64,000 nucleotides of DNA from Pseudomonas abieticivorans (GTDB lineage Bacteria > Pseudomonadota > Gammaproteobacteria > Pseudomonadales > Pseudomonadaceae). The stretch is from positions 5,139,501-5,203,500 of the forward strand of contig NZ_CP094975.1 in the NCBI RefSeq assembly GCF_023509015.1, in the 5' to 3' direction. The number at the start of each line of letters is the position of its first letter. Position 1 is the first letter of the stretch. Both the position numbers and the translations under genes were made by a program. This document shows positions 25,101 through 34,045 of the stretch, piece after piece. Below the pieces are notes generated by a model. It was given only the letters and a program-made list of their open reading frames with translations, did not search any database and was not told where the DNA came from.

Positions 25101-25972
25101 ACAAGCAAATGACGGCGGCCGATGCCGTGGCGCAACTGCGCGATGGCATGACCATCGGCTTCGGCGGTTGGGGGCCGCGGCGCAAACCCATGGCGGTGGT
25201 CCGCGAAATCCTGCGCTCGGCGGTCAAGGACCTGACCGTGGTCGCGTACGGTGGGCCGGAAGTGGGCATGCTCTGCGCTGCGGGCAAGGTCAAGAAGCTG
25301 GTGTTCGGTTTTGCCACCCTCGACGCCATCCCGTTGGAGCCCTACTACCGCAAGGCGCGCGAAGCCGGTGGGCTGCAGTTGATGGAGGTCGATGAAGGCA
25401 TGTTCCAGTGGGGCCTGCGCGCGGCGGCCATGCGCTTGCCGTTCCTGCCGACCCGCTGCGGCCTGGCCACCGATGTCACCCGGCTGAACCCTGAGCTGAA
25501 AACCATCCGATCACCCTATGACGACGGCGAGGTGCTGCTGGCCATGCCGGCGCTGAACCTGGATGTGGCCTTTATTCACGTCAACGTCGCCGACCGTCTG
25601 GGCAACACCCTGCTGACCGGCCCGGACCCCTACTTCGATCATCTGTTCGCCCGCGCCGCGCAGCAGTGCTTCGTGTCCTGCGAGCAGTTGCACGAACGCC
25701 TTGAGCTGACCGCCGACCAGGCGCGCTGCAACACCTTTGAGCGCTACCTGGTCAGTGGCGTGATCCATGCCCCGCACGGCGCCCACCCGACCGCCTGCCA
25801 GCCCGAGTACGGCTGGGACCTGAGCCACCTCAAGCGCTATGCCGCCAGCGCGGGCGAGGAGGGTGGCTGGCAAGCCTATGTCGAGCAATACATAGCGCCG
25901 GGCGAACTGGCTTATCAAGACCAAAACGGCGGTGCCGAACGCATGGGCTCCCTGGCCCTGCCAGTGTTCTGA
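25097..25972 (+). CDS. ipdA: CoA-transferase-fold ring-opening hydrolase subunit, IpdA-like
   Basis: 291 aa. DAVAQLRDGMTIGFGGWGPRRKPMAVVREILRS, LTVVAYGGPEVGMLCAAGKVKK, and RLPFLPTRCGLATDV agree block by block with remembered M. tuberculosis IpdA. IpdAB is a CoA-transferase family member that acts as a hydrolase, opening the last steroid ring (COCHEA-CoA) rather than moving CoA. The subunits are encoded by adjacent genes here as in actinobacteria. AAGGAGATGTGCA precedes the ATG, which overlaps the dioxygenase stop as ATGA. This is one of the more diagnostic genes for HIP-type C/D ring catabolism. Confidence 0.92.
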   Translation: MNKQMTAADAVAQLRDGMTIGFGGWGPRRKPMAVVREILRSAVKDLTVVAYGGPEVGMLCAAGKVKKLVFGFATLDAIPLEPYYRKAREAGGLQLMEVDEGMFQWGLRAAAMRLPFLPTRCGLATDVTRLNPELKTIRSPYDDGEVLLAMPALNLDVAFIHVNVADRLGNTLLTGPDPYFDHLFARAAQQCFVSCEQLHERLELTADQARCNTFERYLVSGVIHAPHGAHPTACQPEYGWDLSHLKRYAASAGEEGGWQAYVEQYIAPGELAYQDQNGGAERMGSLALPVF

Positions 25973-25983
25973 GGAGGATGAAA

Positions 25984-26811
25984 ATGTCGACTGCCTGTGA
26001 GTTTACCCTCGCCGAACTGATGATCGTCGCCGCCAGCGAAGCCTGGCGCGGCAATGGCGAGTTGATCGCCTCGGGCCTGGGCGTGATCCCGCGGTTGGGC
26101 GCAAGCCTGGCCAAGCTCAGCCACAGCCCGCAGCTGCTGATGAGCGACAGTGAAGCCTACCTGGTCGAAGAACCGATCCCCTTGGGCCCGCGTGGCGACT
26201 ACGTGCCCAAGTATTCGGGTTCGCTGAACTTCGAGCGGGTGTTTGAGTGCGTCTGGGGCGGCCGCCGCCACGCCATGATCGGCCCGACCCAGATCGACCG
26301 CTGGGGCCAGAGCAACCTGTCGTGCGTGGGCGACTACCACAAGCCCAAGGCCGCGATGCTCGGTGTTCGCGGATTGCCCGGCAACAGCATCAACCATATC
26401 AACTCCTTCTTCGTGCCCAACCACAACCCCCGCGTGTTTGTCAGCGGCGAAGTGGACATGGTCTCCGGCGTCGGCTTCAAGGCCGAGCGTTGGCCTGAAG
26501 GGGTGCGCCGCGACTTGATGGACATCCGTCTGATCGTCACCGACTTGTGCGTGATGGATTTCGACGGCCCGCAGCGCGCGGTTCAGGTGCGCAGCCTGCA
26601 CCCGGGGGTGAGCTTTGAACAGGTGCAGCAGAGCACCGGCTTCCCGTTGCTCAAGTCGCCAGCGCTCAAGGAAACCGTGCACCCCACGGCTGAACAACTG
26701 GCATTGATCCGTCGGCTCGACCCCCATGATTACCGCAGTTCGGCGATCAAGGGCAACCCGACCGGTATTCGCGTGGCGCAAGGCGAGGGTAGCCAGCATG
26801 AACAGCGCTGA
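25984..26811 (+). CDS. ipdB: CoA-transferase-fold ring-opening hydrolase subunit, IpdB-like
   Basis: 275 aa. Family features: LMIVAASEAWRGNGELIASGLGVIPRLGA, the glycine-rich VWGGRRHAMIGPTQIDRWGQSN, LGVRGLPGNSINHINSFFVPNHN, and IVTDLCVMDFDG. It forms the heteromer with IpdA. ATG 25984 is chosen over 25978 because GAGGAGG ends only 1 nt before the latter but 6 nt before the former. It overlaps the next gene by 14 nt. Same inferred reaction as IpdA: hydrolytic cleavage of the cyclic beta-diketone-like CoA ester formed from ring D/C intermediates. Confidence 0.91.
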   Translation: MSTACEFTLAELMIVAASEAWRGNGELIASGLGVIPRLGASLAKLSHSPQLLMSDSEAYLVEEPIPLGPRGDYVPKYSGSLNFERVFECVWGGRRHAMIGPTQIDRWGQSNLSCVGDYHKPKAAMLGVRGLPGNSINHINSFFVPNHNPRVFVSGEVDMVSGVGFKAERWPEGVRRDLMDIRLIVTDLCVMDFDGPQRAVQVRSLHPGVSFEQVQQSTGFPLLKSPALKETVHPTAEQLALIRRLDPHDYRSSAIKGNPTGIRVAQGEGSQHEQR

Positions 26812-27709
26812 CAGTGAGTTCGTCCAGCGTGAAGACCACTCGGTCTACGAAACGCAGGAACCGGTGGTGTACAGCGTGGCCGAAGGTATCGCCACGCTGA
26901 CCATGAACCGGCCAGGCTTCAACAACGCGCAGAACTCGCAGATGACCTATGCGCTGGATGCCGCGCTGCGCCAGGCGGTCAACGATGACGCAGTCAAGGT
27001 CATCGTCCTGCGAGGGGCTGGCAAGCACTTTAGCGCCGGCCACGACATTGGCACGCCGGGCCGTGATATCAACAAACCCTTCGAGCGTGCGCACCTGTGG
27101 TGGGACCACACCAACAAGCCCGGCGGCGAGCAGTTGTATGCCCGTGAGCAAGAGGTGTACCTGGGCATGTGCCGGCGCTGGCGCGAGCTGCCCAAGCCGA
27201 CCATTGCCATGGTTCAGGGCGCTTGCGTGGCCGGCGGGCTGATGCTGGCGTGGGTGTGCGATTTGATCGTGGCCAGCGACGACGCGTTCTTCCAGGACCC
27301 GGTGGTGCGCATGGGGATTCCGGGGGTGGAGTATTTCGCCCACCCTTATGAGCTGAACCCGCGTATCGCCAAGGAGTTTCTGTTTACCGGCGATCGCATG
27401 GGCGCCGAGCGCGCTTACCAGATGGGCATGGTCAATCGGGTACTGCCACGCGCGATGCTTGAAGAGGGCACCTACGCGCTGGCCGCCACGATCGCCCGGC
27501 AGCCGCGCATGGGCCTGGCCCTGACCAAGCAGGCAATCAACCACGTCGAAGACCTGCAGGGCAAACGCACGGCCATGGACGCCGCCTTTGCCTGGCACCA
27601 GTTTGCTCATGTGCACAGCGAACTGTTGTCGGGCGACAAGCTCGGCGGCTTCGATGCCAAGGCCATGGCCCAGGCCAATAAAGCCGCCGCCAGCGGAAAA
27701 CCGACATGA
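26798..27709 (+). CDS. Enoyl-CoA hydratase/isomerase family protein
   Basis: 303 aa crotonase fold: VAEGIATLTMNRPGFNNAQNSQM, the oxyanion segment GKHFSAGHDIG, and the second oxyanion segment MVQGACVAGGLMLAWVCDLIVASDDAFFQDPVVRMG. Where classical hydratases have catalytic Glu residues after VAGG and in FxxPE, this protein has Leu and PVV, so it may not be a hydratase in the usual sense. An insertion (PGRDINKPFERAHLWWDHTNKPGGEQLY) makes it longer than typical 260-aa members. It lies between ipdB and ipdC, overlapping both, so it must serve the same ring-opening stage. The exact reaction is unknown to me. Confidence 0.85.
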   Translation: MNSADSEFVQREDHSVYETQEPVVYSVAEGIATLTMNRPGFNNAQNSQMTYALDAALRQAVNDDAVKVIVLRGAGKHFSAGHDIGTPGRDINKPFERAHLWWDHTNKPGGEQLYAREQEVYLGMCRRWRELPKPTIAMVQGACVAGGLMLAWVCDLIVASDDAFFQDPVVRMGIPGVEYFAHPYELNPRIAKEFLFTGDRMGAERAYQMGMVNRVLPRAMLEEGTYALAATIARQPRMGLALTKQAINHVEDLQGKRTAMDAAFAWHQFAHVHSELLSGDKLGGFDAKAMAQANKAAASGKPT

Positions 27710-28833
27710 GCCGCTGGATGAATACGCCGCTGACCCAGGCCCTGGGTTGCCGCTACCCGATCGTGCAGACCGCCATGGGGTGGGTCGCCGACGCCAACCT
27801 GGTGATCGCCACGACCCAGGCCGGTGGCTTTGGTTTCCTGGCGGGCGCCACCCTTGCCGCCGATGCCCTGGAAGGCGAGATCAACAAGGTGATCGCCGCC
27901 ACCGGGGGCAGCAATTTCGGCCTGAACTTCCACATGTTCCAGGAAAACGCCGGGCAGTGCGTCGACCTCGCGATTCGCTACCGCTTGCGCGCAGTGAGCT
28001 ATGGGCGTGGCCCGGACAAACAGACCATTGCCCGTTTCAAGGCCGCTGGCGTGCTGTGCATCCCCACGGTGGGGGCGCTCAAGCACGCCCTCAAGGCGGT
28101 GGAGTTGGGCGCGGACATGATCACTATCCAGGGCGGCGAGGGCGGCGGGCATACCGGTGGCGTGCCCAGTTCGATCCTCTTGCCGCAGGTACTGGACGCG
28201 GTGTCGGTGCCGGTGATTGCCGCCGGAGGCTATTCCACCGGTCGGGGCCTGGCCGCTGCACTGGCCGCCGGTGCCGTGGGCATCGCCATGGGCACGCGGT
28301 TCTTGATGACCCGTGACTCGCCCACGCCCTCGGCCACCCTGGTGCATTACCTCAAGGTCACCGACCCGCAGTTGGTGCGCGTGACCCTGGCGGTCGATGG
28401 CATGCGCCACCGGATGATCGAGAACCCGTTTATCAACCGCCTGGAGCAGGCCGGCTCGCTGGGGCGCCTGAGCATCGCCTTGCGCAGCGCCTGGAAATGG
28501 AAACAGCAGACCGGCATGAGCCTGGGCCACCTGTTCACGGTGTTGCGCCAGGCCCTCAAGGAGGATCCCGGCGCGGTGTCGCAAACGCTGATGGCGGCCA
28601 ACCAGCCGGTGCTGTTGCAGCGCTCGATGATCGATGGCGTGCCGGACGAGGGCATCTTGCCCAGCGGCCAGGTCGCCGCGGCCATCGCTGAACTCAAAAG
28701 TTGCCAGCAGGTGATCGAAGACATTGCCCGGCAAGCCGAGCACTGCCTGGACGCGCTGATGGCCCGTCACGACGCGCGAACGCCTGCGCAGGAGGAACAT
28801 ACACCTGCACCCTTTATTGAACGGGCCCGCTGA
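27706..28833 (+). CDS. ipdC: Nitropropane-dioxygenase-fold FMN oxidoreductase, IpdC-like
   Basis: 375 aa. PIVQTAMGWVADANLVIATTQAGGFGFLAG, ITIQGGEGGGHTGGVPSSILLPQVLDAV, VPVIAAGGYSTGRGLAAALAAGAVGIAMGTRFLMT are the FMN-binding blocks, and the overall order matches remembered M. tuberculosis IpdC, which lies beside ipdAB there as well. IpdC acts on a HIP-derived CoA ester as a flavin oxidoreductase before ring opening. It starts with an ATGA overlap and ends 18 nt before the next start. No metal or FeS motif is visible. The C-terminal ASGQVAAAIAELKSCQQVIEDI is also IpdC-typical. Confidence 0.9.
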   Translation: MSRWMNTPLTQALGCRYPIVQTAMGWVADANLVIATTQAGGFGFLAGATLAADALEGEINKVIAATGGSNFGLNFHMFQENAGQCVDLAIRYRLRAVSYGRGPDKQTIARFKAAGVLCIPTVGALKHALKAVELGADMITIQGGEGGGHTGGVPSSILLPQVLDAVSVPVIAAGGYSTGRGLAAALAAGAVGIAMGTRFLMTRDSPTPSATLVHYLKVTDPQLVRVTLAVDGMRHRMIENPFINRLEQAGSLGRLSIALRSAWKWKQQTGMSLGHLFTVLRQALKEDPGAVSQTLMAANQPVLLQRSMIDGVPDEGILPSGQVAAAIAELKSCQQVIEDIARQAEHCLDALMARHDARTPAQEEHTPAPFIERAR

Positions 28834-28851
28834 CCCTTGGAGAAGACCATC

Positions 28852-29604
28852 GTGAGTCAAGCATTTACTACACAGATCGACGCGGGCATTGCCGAGTTGG
28901 TGCTCGCCAAGCCACCGGTCAACGCCCTGGACAGCCAGGAGTGGATGGACCTTGCCCACCAGGTCGAGGCGCTTGGCGCCAACCCCCAGGTGCGAGTCAT
29001 CGTGATTCGGGCCGAAGGGCGCGGCTTCTGCGCCGGGGTCGACATCAAGGAACTGGACGCCCACCCCGAGCGCATCATTGCAGTGAACGCCGGTAACTAC
29101 GCGGCGTTCAAGGCCGTGCACCGCACGCCGGTGCCGGTGATCATCGCGGTGCATGGCTTTGTGCTCGGTGGTGGCATCGGCCTTACCGGCGCTGCCGACA
29201 TTGTCGTGGCCAGCGAGTGCGCCACCTTCGCCTTGCCGGAAGTGGACCGCGGGGCCATGGGTGGCGGCGCGCATTTGCAGCGTTTATTCCCGGTGCAAAA
29301 GGTGCGCTATCTGTTTTTTACCGGTGACAAGATCGGCGCCGCCGAAGCTGCACAGTACGGTTTTATCGAGCGTGTGGTGCCCAAGGAACAACTGCGCGAA
29401 ACCGCGCTGCAAATCGCCGCCAGGATCGCCGCCAAGAGCCCGGCGATGATCCGTATCGCCAAGGAAGCCCTCAATGGCATCGAAGACGGCAACCTGGAAG
29501 ACAAGTACCGCTGGGAGCAGGGCTTCACCCTGCAGGCCTACACCAGTCCGGATTCTGCGGAAACCCGCCGCGCGTTCGTCGAAAAACGCGACGTGAAGTT
29601 CTGA
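28852..29604 (+). CDS. echA20: Crotonase-fold ring hydrolase, EchA20-like
   Basis: 250 aa. KPPVNALDSQEWMDLAHQVEALGANPQVRVIVIRAEGRGFCAGVDIKEL and VHGFVLGGGIGLTGAADIVVASECATFALPEVDRGAMGGGAHLQRL align by eye with M. tuberculosis EchA20, which hydrolyses ring D of the HIEC-CoA intermediate. EchA20-ipdABC gene neighbourhood is shared, although order differs. The GTG at 28852 is taken as start: GGAG lies 9 nt upstream and it gives the family N-terminus; an in-frame TTG at 28837 overlaps that ribosome site. Confidence in the family is very high; confidence in the precise reaction is good but transferred from a distant relative. Confidence 0.9.
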   Translation: MSQAFTTQIDAGIAELVLAKPPVNALDSQEWMDLAHQVEALGANPQVRVIVIRAEGRGFCAGVDIKELDAHPERIIAVNAGNYAAFKAVHRTPVPVIIAVHGFVLGGGIGLTGAADIVVASECATFALPEVDRGAMGGGAHLQRLFPVQKVRYLFFTGDKIGAAEAAQYGFIERVVPKEQLRETALQIAARIAAKSPAMIRIAKEALNGIEDGNLEDKYRWEQGFTLQAYTSPDSAETRRAFVEKRDVKF

Positions 29605-29613
29605 GGGAACGCC

Positions 29614-30774
29614 ATGGAACTCGCTTATACCCCCAAGCAAAAGGCCTTCCGCATGGAAGTCCGCGAATGGCTGGCGGCCAATCAGCCGACCGCGCCCCTG
29701 GCCAACTACGACACCCGTGAAGGCTTCGAGCAGCACCGGGCCTGGGAGGCGAAGCTGTTCGAGCAACGCCTGTCGATGGTCATGTGGCCCAAGGAATACG
29801 GCGGACGTGGCTGCGACCTGATCGAGTGGCTGATTTTCGAAGAAGAGTACTACGGTGCCGACGCGCCGATGCGCATCAACCAGAACGGCCAACTGCTGCT
29901 GGGCCCGACGCTGATGGAGTTCGGCACCGAGGCGCAGAAGCAACGGTTCTTGCCGCGCATGGCCGCAAGCGTCGACATGTGGGCCCAAGGCTGGTCAGAG
30001 CCCAACGCCGGCTCCGACATGGCTGCCATCAGCTGTAAGGCCATCCGCGATGGCGATCACTATGTGCTCAATGGGCAGAAAACCTGGTCCAGCCGAGCCC
30101 TGTTTGCCGACTGGCTGTTCGGCCTGTTTCGCAGCGACCCGGCATCCACCCGGCACCACGGCTTGTCGTTCGTGATGGTGGCGCTGGATACCCCGGGGGT
30201 GAGCATTCGTCCGATCAGGGCGCTCAACGGCAAGAACAGTTTCGCCGAAGTGTTTTTCGACGATGTGCGCGTGCCGGTGGACAACTGCATTGGCGCCCAA
30301 GGCCAGGGCTGGCACGTGGCGATGGCCACCGCGGGGTTTGAACGGGGCTTGCTGCTGCGCTCGCCGGCGCGGTTCCAGGCCACGGCACGCAAGTTGATAC
30401 AGCTGTACCACGCCCACCGCGAAAGCGCCGATCGTGACCCCGGCATTCGCGAGGCGGTGGTCGATGCCTGGTTGGGTACCGAAGCGTATGCGCTGTCTTC
30501 CTATCACACCGTGGGGCGCCTGAGCCGCGGCGCGCAGATTGGCGCCGAGTCGAGCATCAACAAGGTTGTCTGGTCGGAGCTGGACCTGAAGATGCATGAG
30601 ACGGCCATGCGCATCCTTGGCGCCCGCGGCGAGTTGTTAAGCAGCGCCCCGCAGGCGATCGAGGGCGGCTGGCTGGACGGCTTCCTGTTCGCTCAGGCCG
30701 GGCCGATCTACGCCGGCACCAACGAAATCCAGCGCAACATCATCGCCGAGCGGATGCTCGGCCTGCCGAAATAG
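29614..30774 (+). CDS. Acyl-CoA dehydrogenase, catalytic alpha-type subunit (FadE30-33-like)
   Basis: 386 aa. WPKEYGGRGCDL, WAQGWSEPNAGSDMAA, NGQKTWSSRALFADWLFGLFRSD, and the C-terminal YAGTNEIQRNIIAERMLGLPK define the family. Glu243 in AGFERGLLL is the probable base; the C-terminal position is Ala. It precedes a base-less partner (30784-31842) by 9 nt, the third such pair in the window. Its location in the IpdABC/EchA20/FadA6 operon suggests it oxidises a HIP-CoA-derived ester (FadE30 or FadE31-33 role). GAGGGAACGCC precedes the ATG. Confidence 0.88.
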   Translation: MELAYTPKQKAFRMEVREWLAANQPTAPLANYDTREGFEQHRAWEAKLFEQRLSMVMWPKEYGGRGCDLIEWLIFEEEYYGADAPMRINQNGQLLLGPTLMEFGTEAQKQRFLPRMAASVDMWAQGWSEPNAGSDMAAISCKAIRDGDHYVLNGQKTWSSRALFADWLFGLFRSDPASTRHHGLSFVMVALDTPGVSIRPIRALNGKNSFAEVFFDDVRVPVDNCIGAQGQGWHVAMATAGFERGLLLRSPARFQATARKLIQLYHAHRESADRDPGIREAVVDAWLGTEAYALSSYHTVGRLSRGAQIGAESSINKVVWSELDLKMHETAMRILGARGELLSSAPQAIEGGWLDGFLFAQAGPIYAGTNEIQRNIIAERMLGLPK

Positions 30775-30783
30775 GAGCCGGCC

Positions 30784-31842
30784 ATGGACTTTACCTTTAC
30801 CGATGATCAGCTCACGTTTCGCGAGGCCATCAGTCGATTCCTGATGACCGAGGCCGCGCCCGAGATGCTCCGCGAGATCTGGGAAACCGATGCCGGTCGC
30901 AGCGCCGAGTTGCGCGGCAAGATCGCCGAGCAAGGCCTGACCGCCTTGTCGGTGCCCGAAGCGTTCGGCGGCCTGGGCATGGACGACGTGGCCTGGTCGC
31001 TGATGACCCAGGAGCTTGGCTACTACGCCATCCCCGACTCGCTGGCCGACACCGCATACGTGATCACCGGCCTGCTCAACGGCCTGCCGGACGCAAGCCC
31101 GATGAAGGCCAGCCTGTTGCCGCGCATTGCCGATGGCAGCGTGCGCCTGGCCATCGGCCACCCGATCAACCCGCTGGTGCCCGATGCGCCGCTGGCCGAG
31201 TGGCTGATCCTCAGCCATGGCGATGAAGTGCACGCGGTGCCACGCTCGCAGGTAGACGTGCAAGCCAATGCCAGTATCGATGCGTCGCGGCGCCTGGGCC
31301 GGGTGAGCTGGCAGCCCGGCCCTGGCACCCTGCTGGTCGGCGGCGAGCAAGGGCGCGCCTTATGGGCGCAAACCCTGAACCGCGGCGCCTTGTCGGTGGC
31401 CGGTCAACTGCTCGGGCTGGCCCAGCGCATGCTTGACCTGTCGGTGGACTACGTGGCCCAGCGCAAGCAGTTTGGCAAGCCGATCGGCAGCTTCCAGGCG
31501 GTCAAGCATCACCTGGCCGATGTCGCCAGCAAGATCGAGTTCGCCAAGCCTGCGCTGTATCGCGCCGCCTACGCCTTGGCCCAGGGCGATCGCAACGTCG
31601 ATGTCTACGTCTCGCAAGCCCGGTTGGCGTGCTGCGACGCCAGTTGGTTGGCGGCGCGCCAGGGCATCCAGGTGCATGGCGCCATGGGCTACACCTGGGA
31701 AGTCGACCTGCAAATGTTCATGAAACGCGTCTGGTCGCTGGACCCGTCATGGGGCGACCGCGCCCTGCACAAATCCCGCGTCGCCGCCTACGTGCTCAGC
31801 GATGAAGCTCGGCTTGGGCCGGGCGCCACCTTCGAGGACTGA
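30784..31842 (+). CDS. Acyl-CoA dehydrogenase, beta-type subunit lacking catalytic Glu
   Basis: 352 aa, shorter than the alpha subunit. MDFTFTDDQLTFREAISRFL starts the helical domain; the beta domain is reduced (the NGxKxW block is missing); the C-domain has RKQFGKPIGSFQAVKHHLAD and VHGAMGYTWEVDLQMFMKR. Helix G reads LNRGALSVA, so no base is present. It is the likely non-catalytic partner of 29614-30774. GGAGCCGGCC precedes the ATG. It ends 3 nt before the thiolase start. Function inferred from the heterotetramer model of steroid acyl-CoA dehydrogenases. Confidence 0.87.
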   Translation: MDFTFTDDQLTFREAISRFLMTEAAPEMLREIWETDAGRSAELRGKIAEQGLTALSVPEAFGGLGMDDVAWSLMTQELGYYAIPDSLADTAYVITGLLNGLPDASPMKASLLPRIADGSVRLAIGHPINPLVPDAPLAEWLILSHGDEVHAVPRSQVDVQANASIDASRRLGRVSWQPGPGTLLVGGEQGRALWAQTLNRGALSVAGQLLGLAQRMLDLSVDYVAQRKQFGKPIGSFQAVKHHLADVASKIEFAKPALYRAAYALAQGDRNVDVYVSQARLACCDASWLAARQGIQVHGAMGYTWEVDLQMFMKRVWSLDPSWGDRALHKSRVAAYVLSDEARLGPGATFED

Positions 31843-31845
31843 GCC

Positions 31846-32997
31846 ATGCCCCAAGCGTATATTGTCGATGCCCTTCGCAGCCCCACCGGTAAGCGCAAGG
31901 GCGGCCTGGCCCACGTGCATGCCATTGACCTGGGCGCCCATGTGCTCAAGGCGCTGGTCGAGCGCAATGGCATCCCCGCCGAAGACTATGACGACGTGAT
32001 TTTTGGCTGCGTCGACGCCATCGGCTCGCAAGCGGGCGATATCGCCCGCACCAGTTGGCTGGCGGCCGGTTTGCCCTTGAACGTACCCGGCACCACGGTC
32101 GACCGCCAGTGCGGTTCGTCCCAGCAAGCGCTGCACTTTGCCGCCCAGGCGGTGATGAGCGGCATGCAGGACGTGGTGGCGGTGGGCGGGGTGCAGACCA
32201 TGACCCAGATACCGATCGCCTCGGCGATGCTGGCCGGCCAGCCCTTGGGTTTCAGCGACCCGTTTTCCGGCAGCAAAGGCTGGCAGGCGCGCTTTGGCAA
32301 CCAGCCGGTCAATCAGTTTTACGCCGCCCAGCGTATCGCCGATCACTGGCAGCTCAGCCGCCAGGACATGGAAGTGTTCGCGCTGGAAAGCCATCGACGT
32401 GCCCTGGCGGCCGCTGACGCCGGTTATTTCGCCCGCGAGATCGTCGCGTGCGAAGGCCTGGCGTTTGACGAAACGCCGCGGGTCAGCAGCCTGGAGAAGA
32501 TGGCCAGCCTGGAACCGGTCAGCGACCAATTCCCATCGATCACCGCCGCGGTGTCGAGCCAGACCTGCGATGCCTCGGCGGCGATGCTGGTGGTTTCGCA
32601 CACGGCACTCAAGCGCTACAACCTCACCCCCAGGGCGCGTATCCATCACCTGTCGGTGCTGGGTGACGACCCGATCTGGCACCTCACCGCACCGATCGCG
32701 GCCACCCGTGCGGCGCTGAAAAAGGCCGGTATGCGCATGGCCGACATCGACCTGGTGGAAATCAACGAAGCCTTTGCCTCGGTGGTCATGGCCTGGGCCA
32801 AGGAGCTCGACTACGACCCGGCCCGCACCAACGTCAATGGCGGCGCCATTGCCCTTGGCCACCCGCTCGGCGCGACCGGCGCACGGCTGATGACCACCTT
32901 GTTGCATTCGCTGGAACGCACCGGCGGGCGCTATGGCCTGCAAACCATGTGCGAAGGCGGCGGCCAGGCCAACGTCAGCATCATCGAACGGCTCTGA
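31846..32997 (+). CDS. fadA6: Thiolase, FadA6-like
   Basis: 383 aa. Cys89 in [11 protein letters not shown] is the nucleophile; [27 protein letters not shown] and the C-terminal [16 protein letters not shown] carry the other catalytic residues (His, Cys). Long stretches, such as [20 protein letters not shown], match remembered M. tuberculosis FadA6, the thiolase of the HIP pathway that cleaves acetyl-CoA from ring-opened intermediates. It follows the acyl-CoA dehydrogenase pair by 3 nt. All active-site residues are present. Confidence 0.91.
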   Translation: MPQAYIVDALRSPTGKRKGGLAHVHAIDLGAHVLKALVERNGIPAEDYDDVIFGCVDAIGSQAGDIARTSWLAAGLPLNVPGTTVDRQCGSSQQALHFAAQAVMSGMQDVVAVGGVQTMTQIPIASAMLAGQPLGFSDPFSGSKGWQARFGNQPVNQFYAAQRIADHWQLSRQDMEVFALESHRRALAAADAGYFAREIVACEGLAFDETPRVSSLEKMASLEPVSDQFPSITAAVSSQTCDASAAMLVVSHTALKRYNLTPRARIHHLSVLGDDPIWHLTAPIAATRAALKKAGMRMADIDLVEINEAFASVVMAWAKELDYDPARTNVNGGAIALGHPLGATGARLMTTLLHSLERTGGRYGLQTMCEGGGQANVSIIERL

Positions 32998-33031
32998 AGC
33001 CACCCACATTTAAACAACAGGAAAACACCCT

Positions 33032-33910
33032 ATGGGAATCTGTGCAGGCCGTACTGCGATCATCACCGGTGCCGGTGGCGGGTTGGGCCGCGCCTATGCG
33101 CTGGCTTTTGCCGCTGAAGGTGCCAACGTGGTGGTCAACGACATTCGTCGCGAGGCGGCGCAGGCGGTGGCTGACGAGATCGCCGCAAACGGTGGCCAGG
33201 CCATCGCCAACGATGGTGACATCACCACCTTGGCCAGCGCGCAAGGCATCGTCGATGCGGCGCTCGCAGCCTTTGGCGAAGTGCATGTGCTGGTCAACAA
33301 CGCCGGGGTACTGCGTGATCGCATGTTCATCAGCCTCTCGGAAGAGGACTGGGACATGGTGATGCGCGTGCACCTCAAAGGCCATTACTGCCTGGCCAAT
33401 ATCCTTGGGCGGCGCTGGCGCGACTTGGCCAAGGGCGGTACGCCGGTGTCGGCGCGGATTATCAATACCAGCTCCGGGGCCGGCTTGCAGGGCTCGATCG
33501 GCCAATCCAACTACTCGGCCGCCAAAGGCGGCATTGCTTCCCTGACCCTGGTGCAGGCAGCGGAAATGGCCCGCTATGGCGTCACCGCCAACGCCTTGGC
33601 CCCGGCGGCGCGCACCGCGATGACCGAAAGCGCCATGCCGGACATGGTCAAGAAACCCGAGGACGACAGCTTCGATGCCTGGGCTGCGGAAAACGTCGCG
33701 CCCCTGGTGGTGTGGCTGGGCAGCGAGGCTTCCGGGCATGTCAGCGGCCAATTGTTCGAAAGCCAGGGCGGGCGCATTTCCCTGGGCGATGGCTGGCGCA
33801 CCGGCGTCACCCGCGACAAGGGCGCGCGTTGGCAGGTGACTGAAGTGGGCGCGGCGGTCGAAGCGATCCTGCAAGAAGCGCCCAAGGCGCAGAAGGTCTG
33901 GGGCAGTTGA
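33032..33910 (+). CDS. SDR-family hydroxyacyl-CoA dehydrogenase, Rv3548c-like
   Basis: 292 aa SDR of the multifunctional-enzyme-2 type: TGAGGGLGRAYALAFAAEGANVVVNDIRR, VLVNNAGVLRDRMFISLSEEDWDMVMRVHLKGHY, INTSSGAGLQGSIGQSNYSAAKGG (catalytic Ser/Tyr/Lys), and an extended C-terminus TRDKGARWQVTEVG. The extension and the NNAGxLRDRM block match the uncharacterised M. tuberculosis Rv3548c in the cholesterol cluster. It probably oxidises a 3-hydroxyacyl-CoA intermediate. It starts 34 nt after the thiolase with AACAGGAAAACACCCT upstream and is the last gene of the operon. Confidence 0.87.
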   Translation: MGICAGRTAIITGAGGGLGRAYALAFAAEGANVVVNDIRREAAQAVADEIAANGGQAIANDGDITTLASAQGIVDAALAAFGEVHVLVNNAGVLRDRMFISLSEEDWDMVMRVHLKGHYCLANILGRRWRDLAKGGTPVSARIINTSSGAGLQGSIGQSNYSAAKGGIASLTLVQAAEMARYGVTANALAPAARTAMTESAMPDMVKKPEDDSFDAWAAENVAPLVVWLGSEASGHVSGQLFESQGGRISLGDGWRTGVTRDKGARWQVTEVGAAVEAILQEAPKAQKVWGS

Positions 33911-33924
33911 AACCGGCCTGATTC

Positions 33925-33951
33925 AAAGGCGCCGGCCAACGTGGCGCCTTT
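33925..33951 (+). terminator. Intrinsic terminator-like hairpin
   Basis: Perfect 9-bp stem AAAGGCGCC / GGCGCCTTT with a 9-nt loop, 14 nt after the stop of the last gene of the HIP operon; the T-run is short (TTTGTG). It lies 17 nt before island operator copy 5, so the two operons are cleanly separated. Confidence 0.6.
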
Positions 33952-33968
33952 GTGCAAGGTGCTACCCC

Positions 33969-33984
33969 GTCCGTTTTGACGATG
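33969..33984 (+). promoter_or_regulatory. Island operator, copy 5
   Basis: GTCCGTTTTGACGATG, 61 nt before the GTG of the ipdF-like gene; a -10-like TATACC begins 20 nt after it. Heads the 34046-36528 operon. Confidence 0.75.
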
Positions 33985-34045
33985 TGCCTGGCCCCCGAGG
34001 CCTTTATACCTGTCGACAACCTGTTTTCTGTCAGAGGTATACACC

